This document shows, piece by piece, positions 63,627 to 64,000 of a stretch of DNA of 64,000 nt. The notes beneath the pieces were generated by a model. The model was given only the letters and a program-made list of their open reading frames with translations. It made no database searches and had not been told where the DNA came from. Location: the NCBI GenBank assembly GCA_015064955.1, contig SVRD01000007.1, positions 1-64,000 on the forward strand, written 5' to 3'. Made by a program: the position numbers and the translations under genes. Each line of letters opens with the position of its first letter. Position 1 is the first letter of the stretch. Origin of the DNA: Oscillospiraceae bacterium. Its GTDB lineage: Bacteria > Bacillota > Clostridia > Oscillospirales > CAG-382.

Positions 63627-63734
63627 ATGTAAATTCCGTTAAAGCTGTGTAAATTTTAAAAAAGGGGTTTAAATTTGGATTTTTTTATAGTATAATACAA
63701 AAACATAAGAAAATCAACTGTAAGTGAGGATAAA

Positions 63735-64000
63735 ATGAGCGAAAACAGCAATATGCCCGAAAAGAGCGGCTGCGATATTTCTGCACGCAGAGGCACTGTC
63801 GGCGGTCAGGCAATCATCGAGGGCGTTATGATGCGCGGCAAAAAGCACACCGCGATCGCAGTACGCAGAATGGACAATAAAAAAATCGCGGTATCGAGAA
63901 AGGGAAACACCTCGATATCCGATAAGTACAAATTTTTGAAGTGGCCGTTGATACGCGGCGTGGTCAACTTTATCGAATCTATGAAGATGTCCTTCACGAC
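63735..64000 (+). CDS. DUF1385 (YqhQ-like) membrane protein, 3' truncated by window end
   Basis: GTVGGQAIIEGVMMRGKKHTAIAVRRMD...PLIRGVVNFIESM. Confidence 0.85.
   Translation, partial: MSENSNMPEKSGCDISARRGTVGGQAIIEGVMMRGKKHTAIAVRRMDNKKIAVSRKGNTSISDKYKFLKWPLIRGVVNFIESMKMSFT

Overview
This 64 kb window is a dense bacterial chromosomal segment. Gene content, the many dockerin-like and lipoprotein genes, and strong TTGACA-N17-TATAAT promoters suggest an anaerobic Firmicute, probably an uncultured Clostridia/Oscillospirales-type gut organism (taxonomy is inference). About 58 protein-coding genes are supported. They include housekeeping genes (galK, rsmI, polA, dnaE, whiA, murB, alr, NAD(P)H-hydrate dehydratase, a PBP1A-type transglycosylase/transpeptidase, perR plus rubrerythrin), transporters (MATE, ABC exporter, Kef-type antiporter), an OmpR-type two-component system, a small ECF-sigma/DUF4367 operon, two radical SAM proteins, and many secreted or lipoprotein genes (SGNH hydrolases, DUF4434, DUF4855, a beta-solenoid carbohydrate-binding protein, cohesin/dockerin-like proteins). 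I saw no tRNA, rRNA, CRISPR array, prophage or classic transposase. The most unusual signals are: (1) a 95-nt near-perfect duplication of the dnaE 5' end flanking a 179-nt hairpin-rich insert; (2) a mosaic lipoprotein locus in which a 65-nt piece of the neighbouring PBP gene, carrying a Trp-to-stop change, forms the 3' end of one lipoprotein gene and abuts a 71-nt duplicated RBS/signal-peptide cassette of the next; (3) three proteins sharing an unusual 'YDYxxVKRxYFGT' dockerin-like module; (4) four TCTTTAC iterons at 11-12 bp spacing upstream of a zinc-ribbon membrane protein gene; (5) a 22-Cys protein of unknown function. No complete novel system can be demonstrated from sequence alone.
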